From JBCBKZ01 sp039026975 (GTDB taxonomy: Bacteria > Bacteroidota > Bacteroidia > J057), in assembly GCA_039026975.1 (NCBI GenBank), contig JBCCLI010000035.1:1-26929 (forward strand): a stretch of 26,929 bases of DNA. The letters are read 5' to 3'. Position 1 is the stretch's first letter, and every line of letters begins with the position of its first letter. Under the pieces are notes generated by a model, which was not told where the DNA came from, did no database searches, and saw nothing but the letters and a program-made list of their open reading frames with translations. A program made the translations under genes and the position numbers. Positions 1 through 8,494 of this stretch are shown here, in pieces.

Positions 1-2118
1 AGCAGCATAGGCTGGCAAGGCCGTCATATACCATCCCTGAAATTTTTCTGCATCCCCTTTACTACGGAAAGTCCGGCTTCTCGCTATTTCTTGCCTATTC
101 CCCGCCTTAAGAATCCAGAAGTAGTTCCCTCCTTCTTCTACTAACTCATATCTTTCATTAAGCCCTCCGTTTTTAATGACTGATCTGATTCCATTATCAC
201 GTCCTGAAGCAGAAGCATACCCTTCACTGAAGAAGAGAGCCTTTCCATTTTCATCATTTAGATGGAAATAGTATTCACCATTTTTATCACTTTGGAAGGT
301 TTCAAAACCTGCCGCTCCTGAGGTGGAATCCCTACTGAAATCATAGGTGTCTATATCTTTCCCTATCATGGCAGCCGCCATCAGAGGTAAACCAGCAAAT
401 GCTCTTTCTTTATCTGTCAGTTCATCCTGCTTATCTAATTGGACTCCTTGGGCTGCGGCTACGCTTGGAAATTCACTTCTTAGCAGAATGATATAACGCT
501 CTGCCTCTTCCTTGCTCCCAAAGTTCCTACTCCTGGCTATTTCCTGTCTGTTTCCAGCTTTAAGCGTAAAATAGTATTCCCCTCCTTCTTCCTTTATTTC
601 ATATCGCTCTGCTAAAACGCCATTTTTAATGACGGACCTGATCCCATTATCTCTACTTTTACCTGCTGTATAGCCTTCACTGTACAGCAAGGCGGCGGCT
701 CCAGCATCATTATAATGGAAATAGAATTCTCCATCATCCTCATTCTTAAATGACTCAAAACCGGATATCCCTGAAGTAGAAACCCTAGCTAAATTATAGG
801 AATCAATGTCTCGCTTAGAAGTAGCTAATAGGGGAAGTCCTGCAAAAGCTCTTTCCTCGTCTGTCAGCTCATCTTGTCTATCTAAGGTAATTCCCTGCTC
901 TGCAGCTACACCTGGGAACTCACTTCTGAGAAGAATTATATAACGTTTAGCTTCTTCCTCGCTCCCAAAGTTTCTACTTCTAGCTATTTCCTGTCTGTTT
1001 CCGGCTTTCAGGGTAAAATAATATTCCCCCTCTTCTTCCTTTATTTCATATCTCTCTGCCAGCACACCGTTCTTAATGACGGACCTGATTCCATTATCTC
1101 TGCTTTTACCAGCTGTGTATCCTTCACTGTATAGGAGAGCTGATGCGCCTGCATCATTATAATGGAAATAGAACTCTCCATCCTCCTCATTCTTGAATGA
1201 CTCAAATCCAGCCGTTCCTGAGGTAGATATTCTAGCTAGATTATAAGAATCAATATCTCGCTTAGTAAGTCCACCAGGATTCGTAGATGCATCTACAACA
1301 GGTTCATTAGCTTTCTCTACATCTAGGGTAAATGTTTCTGTTTGTTGAAGCGTTACTTTATATTCTGGTGCATATATAGGGAATCTACCTATGAGCCATA
1401 TTATGGCATTTTCCAATTCATTTTTACTACTAAAATTCCTACTTCTTGCTATCTCCTGTCTATTTCCTGCCCTAAGGACAAAATAATACTGGGCTTCATC
1501 CTCACGAATCTCATATCTGTCTCTAAGAATACCATTTCTGATGACCGACTTTATGCCATTATTTCTGCCTCTACTGGAAGAATACCCCTCACTGTACAGG
1601 AGGGCGTTAGCATCATCATCATTAAGATGGAAATAGTATTCTTTGTTATCTTCATTTCTGAAGGCTTCAAAGCCAGATTCTCCAGAGTTAGAAGGTCTAG
1701 TAAGGATATATTGGTTGACTTTCTTAGGAGCAGAAGGTTTTACAAACCTTTCAGTATAGGTAGGGATCTCCACTATCAATCTCTCTATTACCCGCTGGGC
1801 TTCTTCCACGGAAGTAAATTCTTTACTTCTCGCTATCTCCTGTCCATTGCTGGCTTTAATGATAAAGTAAACTTGACCACCCTCCTCTTGAATTTCATAT
1901 CGTTTTTCCTTTCCCCCACTTTTGATGACGGTTCTTATTCTCCCGTCTCTCCTGGAAGCAGTAGGAAATGACCTACCAAATAGGATAGGGATTCCATTCT
2001 CATCATTGAAAATGAAATAGTACTGGTTGGATTCTTCATTTTTTATCCTTTCAAATCCCGGCTGGGCAGCCTGGGAAGTCAAGGAAAAGTCATACAGACT
2101 AGCTATGTCTATATCTCT
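1..2118 (-). repeat. Five tandem DUF1508 double units in the coding sequence
   Basis: Unit starts, read on the minus strand, lie near 2118, 1719, 1263, 816 and 360, so the period is about 400-455 bases. The three units nearest the left edge (starting 1263, 816 and 360) are the most alike and begin with an RDID.Y or KDID.Y motif. Units at 1263 and 816 encode almost the same protein yet differ at many third codon positions, so they are not a very recent copy; the protein sequence appears to be held by selection or they have had time to drift silently. The unit at 2118 is the most diverged. Confidence 0.85.
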
Positions 2119-2478
2119 TGGAGGTGGGGATGAGGACCTACGCCTAACGGTAATAAACTCCACCTCAAATTCTTCATTCTCACTAACCTCATCCAGGAGG
2201 GTTCTTACCGCTTCTTTTACTTCCTCTGCTGATTCAAAGGCCACACTTTCCACTAACTCTTTACCTCCCGTTACTATCTGGAACTTAGCGGTATCTCCAG
2301 ATGCTACTTGCCTAACATTACCTTCATCTCTAAGCGCTTCTATAAGCGTCCTGATAGCTGCTACACAGCTGTCTCTGTCTTTATATGTGGAACTTGACAA
2401 TATGGGATCCTCATTTTCAGATACTAATTGAAAACTATATGGCCCATCCTGCCCTGTGCGAAACATTTGGAATTTCAT
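1..2478 (-). CDS. Giant DUF1508/YegP-repeat protein, C-terminus outside window
   Basis: This open frame runs from an ATG at 2478 through the left edge, 826 codons without a stop, so the C-terminal end is missing. Residues from about 121 onward form five tandem units of roughly 130-150 residues, each made of two DUF1508 (YegP-like) half-repeats: a GFExF..YYFH.ND...SEGY..S..R.NGI.SV half and a RYEI.EE.G.YYF.LKAGNRQEIARSR.F half. Residues 1-98 look like a more diverged pair of the same fold. There is no signal peptide or membrane segment, so it is probably cytoplasmic. E. coli YegP has about 110 residues and two half-repeats; here at least ten clear ones are present. The molecular function of DUF1508 is not established. 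The gene is divergent from the membrane protein starting near 2553 and no Shine-Dalgarno site is visible. The family call is firm; function is unknown. Confidence 0.9.
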   Translation of the reverse strand, partial: MKFQMFRTGQDGPYSFQLVSENEDPILSSSTYKDRDSCVAAIRTLIEALRDEGNVRQVASGDTAKFQIVTGGKELVESVAFESAEEVKEAVRTLLDEVSENEEFEVEFITVRRRSSSPPPRDIDIASLYDFSLTSQAAQPGFERIKNEESNQYYFIFNDENGIPILFGRSFPTASRRDGRIRTVIKSGGKEKRYEIQEEGGQVYFIIKASNGQEIARSKEFTSVEEAQRVIERLIVEIPTYTERFVKPSAPKKVNQYILTRPSNSGESGFEAFRNEDNKEYYFHLNDDDANALLYSEGYSSSRGRNNGIKSVIRNGILRDRYEIREDEAQYYFVLRAGNRQEIARSRNFSSKNELENAIIWLIGRFPIYAPEYKVTLQQTETFTLDVEKANEPVVDASTNPGGLTKRDIDSYNLARISTSGTAGFESFKNEEDGEFYFHYNDAGASALLYSEGYTAGKSRDNGIRSVIKNGVLAERYEIKEEEGEYYFTLKAGNRQEIARSRNFGSEEEAKRYIILLRSEFPGVAAEQGITLDRQDELTDEERAFAGLPLLATSKRDIDSYNLARVSTSGISGFESFKNEDDGEFYFHYNDAGAAALLYSEGYTAGKSRDNGIRSVIKNGVLAERYEIKEEGGEYYFTLKAGNRQEIARSRNFGSKEEAERYIILLRSEFPSVAAAQGVQLDKQDELTDKERAFAGLPLMAAAMIGKDIDTYDFSRDSTSGAAGFETFQSDKNGEYYFHLNDENGKALFFSEGYASASGRDNGIRSVIKNGGLNERYELVEEGGNYFWILKAGNRQEIARSRTFRSKGDAEKFQGWYMTALPAYAA

Positions 2479-2552
2479 GGGATGATGATTGGTTCAGGTT
2501 GATAAAATCGGGTAAAATTTATTGACTTTTTTTTGAAATACCTGAATGTTTG

Positions 2553-3134
2553 ATGATTTTGGTCATTCTAAGTCACATAATTTCTCTCAAAATTGTATTT
2601 ACAGCTAACTCTCTAATTTTGAATCCAATATACACTGAGAAACAAAGACTCATGAGGTGGTGGATAGCCCTCTTTCTACTTCCCCTGCCTTGCCATATTT
2701 CTTATGGATTTTATGAGCAAGCTTTTCTAGGTGTCTCCTTTGGAGAAAACGCCATACCTACCTTTGCACTAGGCCTGTTCATGGTTTTTATCTGGAGCCT
2801 ATGCCTGTATCTATTCTTTGTGGAATTAGAAACCATCATCAACCAGGAAGGCATTTTTTTTCGTCTTTCTCCAACCCATGGAGAGTTCAGAAAAATCTCA
2901 TGGGAAGAAATCTCTACGGTGAGGCTGAATCCATATGATAAAGCGGGGAAGATCAATAGGTACATAGCACACTTTGGTACGGGGGACAATGTGTATAAGG
3001 TGTTTGGGAAGTATGCTATAGAGGTCTTGCTTACTAACCAAGAAACCGTGTGGTTAGGCACACAAAACCCTGACGCTGCTTACCATTCTTTATCCGAAAT
3101 CAAGCAGGAAAAACTAGTTCCTATAGAGGAATGA
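2553..3134 (+). CDS. Small membrane protein with PH-like C-terminal domain, unknown function
   Basis: The protein has two hydrophobic segments (a WWIALFLLPLP region and an ALGLFMVFIWSLCLYLFF region) followed by a soluble part of about 100 residues with beta-rich character, including ISWEEISTVRLNPYD and WLGTQNPDAAYHSL. This arrangement, with an EKQR..RWW motif just before the first membrane span, resembles a family of uncharacterised Bacteroidota membrane proteins whose soluble part looks like a bacterial PH domain; that resemblance is from memory and is only moderate. The start is uncertain: an ATG is at 2553, but family-like sequence begins near NPIYTEKQR, so a TTG at 2619 is also possible. 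It converges with the gene at 3147-6164, leaving 12 bases between stops. Confidence 0.7.
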   Translation: MILVILSHIISLKIVFTANSLILNPIYTEKQRLMRWWIALFLLPLPCHISYGFYEQAFLGVSFGENAIPTFALGLFMVFIWSLCLYLFFVELETIINQEGIFFRLSPTHGEFRKISWEEISTVRLNPYDKAGKINRYIAHFGTGDNVYKVFGKYAIEVLLTNQETVWLGTQNPDAAYHSLSEIKQEKLVPIEE

Positions 3135-3149
3135 TCTACAGACAGATCA
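3132..3149. terminator. Hairpin shared by two convergent stop codons
   Basis: A perfect 6-bp stem (TGATCT at 3132-3137, AGATCA at 3144-3149) with a 6-base loop spans the gap between convergent genes. The plus gene's TGA is the first three bases of the left arm and the minus gene's TGA is the end of the right arm. Five T residues at 3154-3158 follow on the plus strand, so it could act as a weak plus-strand terminator. No T run follows on the minus strand. Confidence 0.4.
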
Positions 3150-6100
3150 GGACTTTTTCTCCAGAATGGCGTCATACAGCACTTGGTGCACATTTTCTCT
3201 GATCTGGAAGGTGTTGAGTTTCCAGTTTCTGGAGGAAGGGTGAATACGATTCGACAAAAATATGAAAATGAGCTCTTCTTCTGGGTCTACCCACACGCAG
3301 GTACCTGTAAATCCTGTATGCCCGTAAGTATTATCAGAAGCGCTAATGGCCATATTACTTCCCCACTGATTTTTCATATCAAAGCCGTAAGCTCTCCTCC
3401 CTACTTTACGTTCCGTAAACTCGTCTACTGTCTCTGATGAAAAGAATCTTTTCTGTCCATAAATTCCCTGATTCAACAGCATTTGCATCACTATAGCCAG
3501 ATCATTAGCATTGGAGAATAGGCCCGCATTACCGGATACTCCCCCCATTAAGGCAGCTGTAGGATCATGAACATACCCTCTTAATAACTGCCTTCTCCAT
3601 CTGGTATCATTCTCTGTAGGGATAAGTCTCCTTCCACTGATACTTTCTCGCGGTAAAAACCTCATGGTCTGTAATCCGAGGGGCTTATAAAGGGTATTAG
3701 CTAACCATTGGTTAAAAGGTTGACCTGTCAGGCTGTCTACTACTGTCTGTAAGAGGATCATGTTTACATCGCTGTATTCATACTCATTCGCTCTGTACCT
3801 CCTTAATGCCTTAGTCTGCATCCAGATAGAGTCCCGATAATCATTTCTCAGATATAGATCTCCTGCTACTTTTATAGAATATTTATCAGAAGGCTGCCTG
3901 CTGTATAGCTTACTCCCGGCTGTCCTGTTGTAGTATCTAATTAACGGTAAACTGGCGGGCAGTCCTGAATGGTGTGTCAAAAGATCCTTGATTTTCACCT
4001 TTGACAGTTCAGAAACGGTTTGTTTTCCTACTTTTAGCGGCCTGAATACAACTATCATAGAGTCACTAAGTGGCTTAATTTCATCCCCACTCACCGGTAT
4101 GGAAAAGTCTTGTTCTACTTCTCTAAGTGCCGCTTTTAACTCCGCGTTGGCCTCTAGTTCCTGCTGATACTGGGCTACGGTTATAGTATCTGCCTGAAGA
4201 AGAACTCCTTCTCCTGAAATGGCTTCATTTTCCCACACCCTCATATCTCTGAAATAGGAGGCCAGGGGCGCTTCCAGAAATAGTTTCCCACTTTCCTGCA
4301 TCTCCATTATTGCCAGAGTAGTAGCAGCTACTTTCGTAATAGAGGCTAAGTCATAGAGATCTGTTTCCTGTACTTCTCTTCTTCTGGAGTAGGTATGGTG
4401 CCCCAGGCCTTTATGGTATATCACTTTTCCTTTTCTGGCTACCAGTACCTGAGCCCCAGGGTATGCTTTTCTCCTTATCCCTTCCTGGACGATAGAATCT
4501 ATGGAAACTAACACATCACTATCCATTCCTACTACCTCTGGGACACTATAGCCTAGACGGGAGGCTTTTTTGCAGAGCCCCCTCTTTTGAATGATTCCCT
4601 TATTATTAACTATCTCCTGACCCTTAATCCCCACGCCTCCCATTAGCATTTGGGCTGCCTGGATCTGAGCCAGCTCTGTTTTTTCAGGGATCTGAAGGAG
4701 ACTAATTCTCTTACTATGTAAGGGTGCCAAGTTTTTAGCTTGTATGCCCAATACGATAACTGGACTACGTTCTGATAGCCTATTTACGGAGCTTAGAAAT
4801 TCTTTGTCTCTAATGGTATCAGGTTCTATTCCATGATAGGCTACTATAAGGGGGTCATACTTCCTGTACCTTCCTATGTTAAGTGGTCTTAATCCCTTTT
4901 CAGCATTATAGGAGACTTTCTCTGTAGAGACATTAATATAGGTATTCAGCATCCTTTCCAGGGGAAGCATTTCCTCTCCTATGGTTAATAGGTGTGCCCT
5001 TTTCCTGTAAAAACTATTAATAGGAATCAGGCCAAGAGAATCCTGATACAGGATGGAAGTGTTTTCCAGCAGCAGTTCATTTACAGCTGTAGCTAATTCG
5101 GGAGAAACTTTCGGAGATTTATCTGCCTTTACTTTTTTATGAAAGTTGACCGCGCCTGACCAAGCCTTAGCCATGAGGATTCTCTTTACTTTCTGGTCTA
5201 ACTCCCTGTAGGTGATAAATTCTTTCTTGAGGAGGTCTTTCATAACCGCCACTACCTGGGGTATCTGATCACGAACTAAAATCATATCTGTCCCTGCCCG
5301 CAACATATCCCTGATCTCATAATAGACAGCAGCATCTGAGATGATACTATCATCTAACTGGGAAAAAACCAGACCTTTATAGTTCAATCTTCGCCTGACC
5401 TGGTTTTTATAAATCTTTCCTTCCTCTGCATAGACCAGACGGTTTATCTGAGTAGAATCCAATAAAAGCCCCGAGAGGCCATAGGCACTTGCCTGATGAA
5501 AGGGATACATTACACTATCCCATGCAAGGGTATCTCGCCATACAGCTGTCCCTAATTCCCTATACTGAAAGCATGGGAGAATCCCTTTCTGTTGAAGATC
5601 TGAGGCGAAGGCTATATTTTTATTTATGGTGTAGGTATCTTCTGTAGTATGGGTTGTGAAAAGCACCTGGCTCCCTATCTCCTCTCCTTGGACACCCATA
5701 CTGGAGGAAAGATAAGCTAGCATAGCTGTATCTTGAATATAGGATAGTGCCTCCGATTCAGGATAATGAATAAGATCATCCGCTCTGATTTGGCTAAAGG
5801 TCCCTATCAGCAGGGGCAAGTGAGAATAACTCTGATATAAGTGTGTTCTTTTTGCCTGCTGGGAAGCTGAGTAGTTTTTAAATACAATTCCTCCCGGGTA
5901 GTAAGAAGTCAACCATGAAGATACAGTAGAAACATCTCTCCCCTGACTAGTATCTACATCAGCTACCGCCATAATCATCTGACCTATCTTCTCCTCTACC
6001 GTCAATTTCAACATGAGGGAGTCTACCCATCTGGAGTCTATTTTAGTGAAGGGGACTTCTCGGGATCGAAGTTTCTCCTTTTTTTCCGACTGATACCACG

Positions 6101-6164
6101 TGGCTAGCCATACCGTAAAGAGGCATAGACCGAAAGCCCATAACATGAAGTGCCGGAATGTCAT
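3147..6164 (-). CDS. GH3-like domain fused to serine beta-lactamase-like hydrolase, membrane-anchored
   Basis: This 1005-residue protein begins with a hydrophobic anchor or uncleaved signal (residues 6-23), then a GH3-like TIM-barrel region (about 50-340, with ..KLTVEEKIGQMIMA.. and ..YKGLVFS..), a GH3 C-terminal-like region (to about 540), and a class C beta-lactamase/esterase domain (about 545-1000). The serine hydrolase half carries S608-I-T-K611, Y797-S-D and H949-T-G, matching the SxxK, YxN-like and KTG-equivalent motifs, so it is probably active. The GH3 half has lost its signature residues: the KH(F)xGxG stretch is replaced near F199-Q200-Y-R-E-L-G205, and the usual catalytic Asp of the TDAL-type motif is Q269. 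In related Bacteroidota fusions the two halves are annotated as beta-N-acetylglucosaminidase plus beta-lactamase. A periplasmic cell-wall role is inferred, not shown. Confidence 0.88.
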   Translation of the reverse strand: MTFRHFMLWAFGLCLFTVWLATWYQSEKKEKLRSREVPFTKIDSRWVDSLMLKLTVEEKIGQMIMAVADVDTSQGRDVSTVSSWLTSYYPGGIVFKNYSASQQAKRTHLYQSYSHLPLLIGTFSQIRADDLIHYPESEALSYIQDTAMLAYLSSSMGVQGEEIGSQVLFTTHTTEDTYTINKNIAFASDLQQKGILPCFQYRELGTAVWRDTLAWDSVMYPFHQASAYGLSGLLLDSTQINRLVYAEEGKIYKNQVRRRLNYKGLVFSQLDDSIISDAAVYYEIRDMLRAGTDMILVRDQIPQVVAVMKDLLKKEFITYRELDQKVKRILMAKAWSGAVNFHKKVKADKSPKVSPELATAVNELLLENTSILYQDSLGLIPINSFYRKRAHLLTIGEEMLPLERMLNTYINVSTEKVSYNAEKGLRPLNIGRYRKYDPLIVAYHGIEPDTIRDKEFLSSVNRLSERSPVIVLGIQAKNLAPLHSKRISLLQIPEKTELAQIQAAQMLMGGVGIKGQEIVNNKGIIQKRGLCKKASRLGYSVPEVVGMDSDVLVSIDSIVQEGIRRKAYPGAQVLVARKGKVIYHKGLGHHTYSRRREVQETDLYDLASITKVAATTLAIMEMQESGKLFLEAPLASYFRDMRVWENEAISGEGVLLQADTITVAQYQQELEANAELKAALREVEQDFSIPVSGDEIKPLSDSMIVVFRPLKVGKQTVSELSKVKIKDLLTHHSGLPASLPLIRYYNRTAGSKLYSRQPSDKYSIKVAGDLYLRNDYRDSIWMQTKALRRYRANEYEYSDVNMILLQTVVDSLTGQPFNQWLANTLYKPLGLQTMRFLPRESISGRRLIPTENDTRWRRQLLRGYVHDPTAALMGGVSGNAGLFSNANDLAIVMQMLLNQGIYGQKRFFSSETVDEFTERKVGRRAYGFDMKNQWGSNMAISASDNTYGHTGFTGTCVWVDPEEELIFIFLSNRIHPSSRNWKLNTFQIRENVHQVLYDAILEKKS

Positions 6165-6522
6165 TCTCCAGTTAGTTTTAATACATAATAAGGGCAGAAG
6201 ATCTGCCGCTTTATGGTTTATAGTTTATGGGTAGTAAAGGGAACTATTAGTAGGAACGTTAAAACGACGCTCAGCGTTTAGAGAAAACTTCGCAATTATA
6301 ATTTATTCTTTCGGGAATTATCACTACTTCTGGATAAACGGTCAATGCCATTATTATGCTTAATAGTACCATATTCACCCTTCCTTTTCATTGCGCTCAT
6401 TTTTATTCATTCCCTAATAGTAAGGGTTCACTCTTCTTAAATTCAGTTTGAGGTGACTTTATTTTCAGCTTTTTTATAAATCGTATTATTTGAGGATAAG
6501 TTAAGCCCTCAATCTAAGTCTT
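6165..6522. other. Intergenic region without a recognised gene
   Basis: About 360 bases between the start of the minus-strand fusion gene and the small plus-strand ORF. It is AT-rich. A short perfect hairpin (GGCAGA 6193-6198, 3-base loop, TCTGCC 6202-6207) lies about 30 bases upstream of the fusion gene's start and would sit in its leader. A second 6-bp stem (TTGAGG 6490-6495 with CCTCAA 6507-6512) lies just before the small ORF. Neither is followed by a T run, and both are short enough to be chance. I see no ORF or promoter box I would defend. Confidence 0.4.
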
Positions 6523-6705
6523 ATGAGACGATTTTTGGTCAATCCTCGACAAGCCTGTTTTCTGATTATGCTAGCCTTATTCACGCTCACTTATTTTGTG
6601 AAAGCCAAGGCATCAGAAAAAACATTTATGTCAGAAAAAATGGCTGTACAAACCATTCCTGCTGATCATCATGCTTTGCCAACTAGCCTAGAGTATAAAA
6701 AATAG
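6523..6705 (+). CDS. Small hypothetical secreted or membrane peptide (60 aa)
   Basis: The ORF starts with ATG and encodes 60 residues with a basic N-terminus (MRR..), a hydrophobic stretch at about residues 13-27, and then a KAKAS segment that could be a signal-peptidase site. The rest is short and polar. I recognise no family. The main support that it is expressed is positional: it lies alone on the plus strand and a clear rho-independent terminator in the same orientation follows about 60 bases after the stop (6767-6792). No plus-strand gene other than this one lies upstream within 3.3 kb, so something on this strand is probably transcribed. It could instead be a small RNA with a fortuitous ORF. 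Confidence 0.45.
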   Translation: MRRFLVNPRQACFLIMLALFTLTYFVKAKASEKTFMSEKMAVQTIPADHHALPTSLEYKK

Positions 6706-6766
6706 TACCTAAGAATACTGATCGATTATTCATTTTAGGTGTTGCTATTCACAATGTTCTTCTTGA

Positions 6767-6792
6767 CCCGACATACCAAGTCGGGTTTTTTT
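6767..6792 (+). terminator. Rho-independent terminator
   Basis: CCCGAC (6767-6772) pairs perfectly with GTCGGG (6780-6785) across a 7-base loop, followed at once by seven T residues (6786-6792). This is a textbook intrinsic terminator for plus-strand transcription and implies a transcript covering the small ORF at 6523-6705 or an RNA from this interval. Confidence 0.8.
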
Positions 6793-6878
6793 ATTACGAA
6801 ATGTGACTTATCCGAACATCCGTAATCCTAATCCTACAAGTAACGAATAGCGACAGGCTTTAGAAGGAGCTCCTTCCA

Positions 6879-8345
6879 TTAGGGGTTCCCTTCTTTATTT
6901 ATGGGCTGTGGACAGGATGAAGCCCAAAGGACTCTAGACTTTACTTCTATTTCTTGTCCGAACGGCATACTCCTCTCCTGCATGTAGTAAATGTGAAGGC
7001 TGTCTGGGGCGTTACCACCAAGAATATCCCTTTCCTGTTGACAGAAATAGCGCCCCAAATAAGGCTTAAGCTCTTTGTAGCGCCTTTTCTTGATTTGCTT
7101 CCAGTATTTACGCCAGCGCTGGTTTCTGTAGGTGCTACTTACGCTAGCGGGTTTCAAAAAGGAAACATCTTGTAGATTCCAATAATCATAGGACCCTTCT
7201 TCTCCAACTCCTACTACCACATACCATCCATCATTTCTAATTGGGTCAGGAGAAAATAAGTTCCAATTTTGGTTTAGGCCGAGCTTCATTACTACTGGAT
7301 CTAAGCTGGGTGAAAGGTACTCCTTCCCTACGCTCAGCGCATTCCAGCCCAGCATGAGATATAAGCTGAACAGAGTCAAGCCTGTTTGGAAGAATTTACC
7401 TACCCTAAAAGCCCAGCTATATGCTTGCTGATCCAATTTTTTCATAAACCCTGAAGGCTTAGTAGCTACGATGAACAATAGATGCTTCCCTAATCCCTTT
7501 TCCCAAAAATGGGGAGGAAGAAAAATAAGCCAGCAAAGCATCCCTATAAACGGAAATAGCCCCAGTTTAAGGGTTAAAGCAAAGCCCAAATGGAGACTGA
7601 TAAACAGGAGTACACTCGCATACCTAATATATACATGAAGCCCTCCCAGGAGCAGTAAGAGCACCGCCCACCTTTCTATCCATACTGTTAGGTTTGTAAT
7701 ACTTTCCATGAGGGTTGGAAAAGAAAGGAGCTGCTTGCCCAGCCCTGTGGTATGCATATCCAGGTTCATGACGTAATACACCGCTGTCCCATTTTGCCAG
7801 GTTTCTCCTGTTTTTAACCATCCTGAAAACAGGTAGACACACATAATCTGAATAAACATTGCTACAGTAGCTACTGAAAAAAGTTGGTAAGAAGGAGCTG
7901 CCACGGGCTTGGTAGAGACTGGGGTAGATAACGGAATAAATAGAAGCCAAAAAATAAGGCTTCTCAGTAGGACATCTCCCCCATCTAGTATGACAGGATT
8001 CCTGGCATGTAGAGATAAAAGTAGCACCCAACTAAGTAAGAGAGAAAGCTTAGGCCATTTCCCCACTAATAGTAGACCTGCCATACCCCCTGCTACTAGA
8101 AAGAGAAAAATCTGAAGACCTATTTCTCCCCCCAGCATATGCAAGGAATAAAGGTCTGTATTCCATATCCATGCAGAGACAGACTCTCTAGGTAAAATTC
8201 CCTCATCCGTATAATGAGCACCTAGATCTCTGATTCTTAGTAAAAGATCCAGCATAATCATTCCCCCCACACCCACTCTAAATAAGGCTACGGATCTGAC
8301 ATCTAGTGAGAACGTCTTTCTAAGGGCTGGGAGTAGTTGCATCAT
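6879..8345 (-). CDS. HTTM-domain membrane protein (vitamin K gamma-carboxylase-like)
   Basis: The 488-residue product opens with a short soluble segment (..FSLDVRSVALFRVGVGGMIMLDLLLRIRDL..) typical of HTTM proteins, the bacterial relatives of vitamin K-dependent gamma-glutamyl carboxylase. Several hydrophobic helices fill residues 18-290, and another lies near 310-330. Family-like stretches include ..HYTDEGILPR.., ..YLFSGWLKTGETW.. and ..NQNWNLFSPDP... The C-terminal 130 residues are soluble and basic, with a YRNQRWRKYWK region. The enzymatic activity of such bacterial proteins is generally unknown, so carboxylation should not be assumed. It is divergent from the FAS1 lipoprotein gene at 8495 and appears monocistronic. 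Confidence 0.85.
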   Translation of the reverse strand: MMQLLPALRKTFSLDVRSVALFRVGVGGMIMLDLLLRIRDLGAHYTDEGILPRESVSAWIWNTDLYSLHMLGGEIGLQIFLFLVAGGMAGLLLVGKWPKLSLLLSWVLLLSLHARNPVILDGGDVLLRSLIFWLLFIPLSTPVSTKPVAAPSYQLFSVATVAMFIQIMCVYLFSGWLKTGETWQNGTAVYYVMNLDMHTTGLGKQLLSFPTLMESITNLTVWIERWAVLLLLLGGLHVYIRYASVLLFISLHLGFALTLKLGLFPFIGMLCWLIFLPPHFWEKGLGKHLLFIVATKPSGFMKKLDQQAYSWAFRVGKFFQTGLTLFSLYLMLGWNALSVGKEYLSPSLDPVVMKLGLNQNWNLFSPDPIRNDGWYVVVGVGEEGSYDYWNLQDVSFLKPASVSSTYRNQRWRKYWKQIKKRRYKELKPYLGRYFCQQERDILGGNAPDSLHIYYMQERSMPFGQEIEVKSRVLWASSCPQPINKEGNP

Positions 8346-8422
8346 ATGGTGCTCCTTTTTCGTCCAATAAAGAGAATGTGGGCTATTTCACCAAAAGGGT
8401 CTTCATTCTAATATTCATCTTG

Positions 8423-8430
8423 TATCTTTG
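8423..8430 (+). promoter_or_regulatory. Candidate Bacteroidota -7 box for the FAS1 gene
   Basis: TATCTTTG matches the Bacteroidota sigma-factor -7 consensus TAnnTTTG exactly and lies 65 bases upstream of the FAS1 start codon in the divergent intergenic region. I see no good TTG -33 element at the usual spacing, so the call is tentative. Confidence 0.45.
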
Positions 8431-8494
8431 GCCCTTTCTATCTCCAAGTTAGGGGATTTAGGTCTTAAACACATTTATACGAAAACCTAGGAAT

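Noticed and set aside
1342..2431. Plus-strand ORFs of 209 and 134 codons opposite the DUF1508 gene
   Set aside because: They lie fully antisense to a clearly conserved repeat protein and show no domain or signal; they are shadow frames.
7624..8031. 135-codon minus-strand ORF inside the HTTM gene
   Set aside because: It overlaps the HTTM coding sequence in another frame and its translation has no recognisable features.
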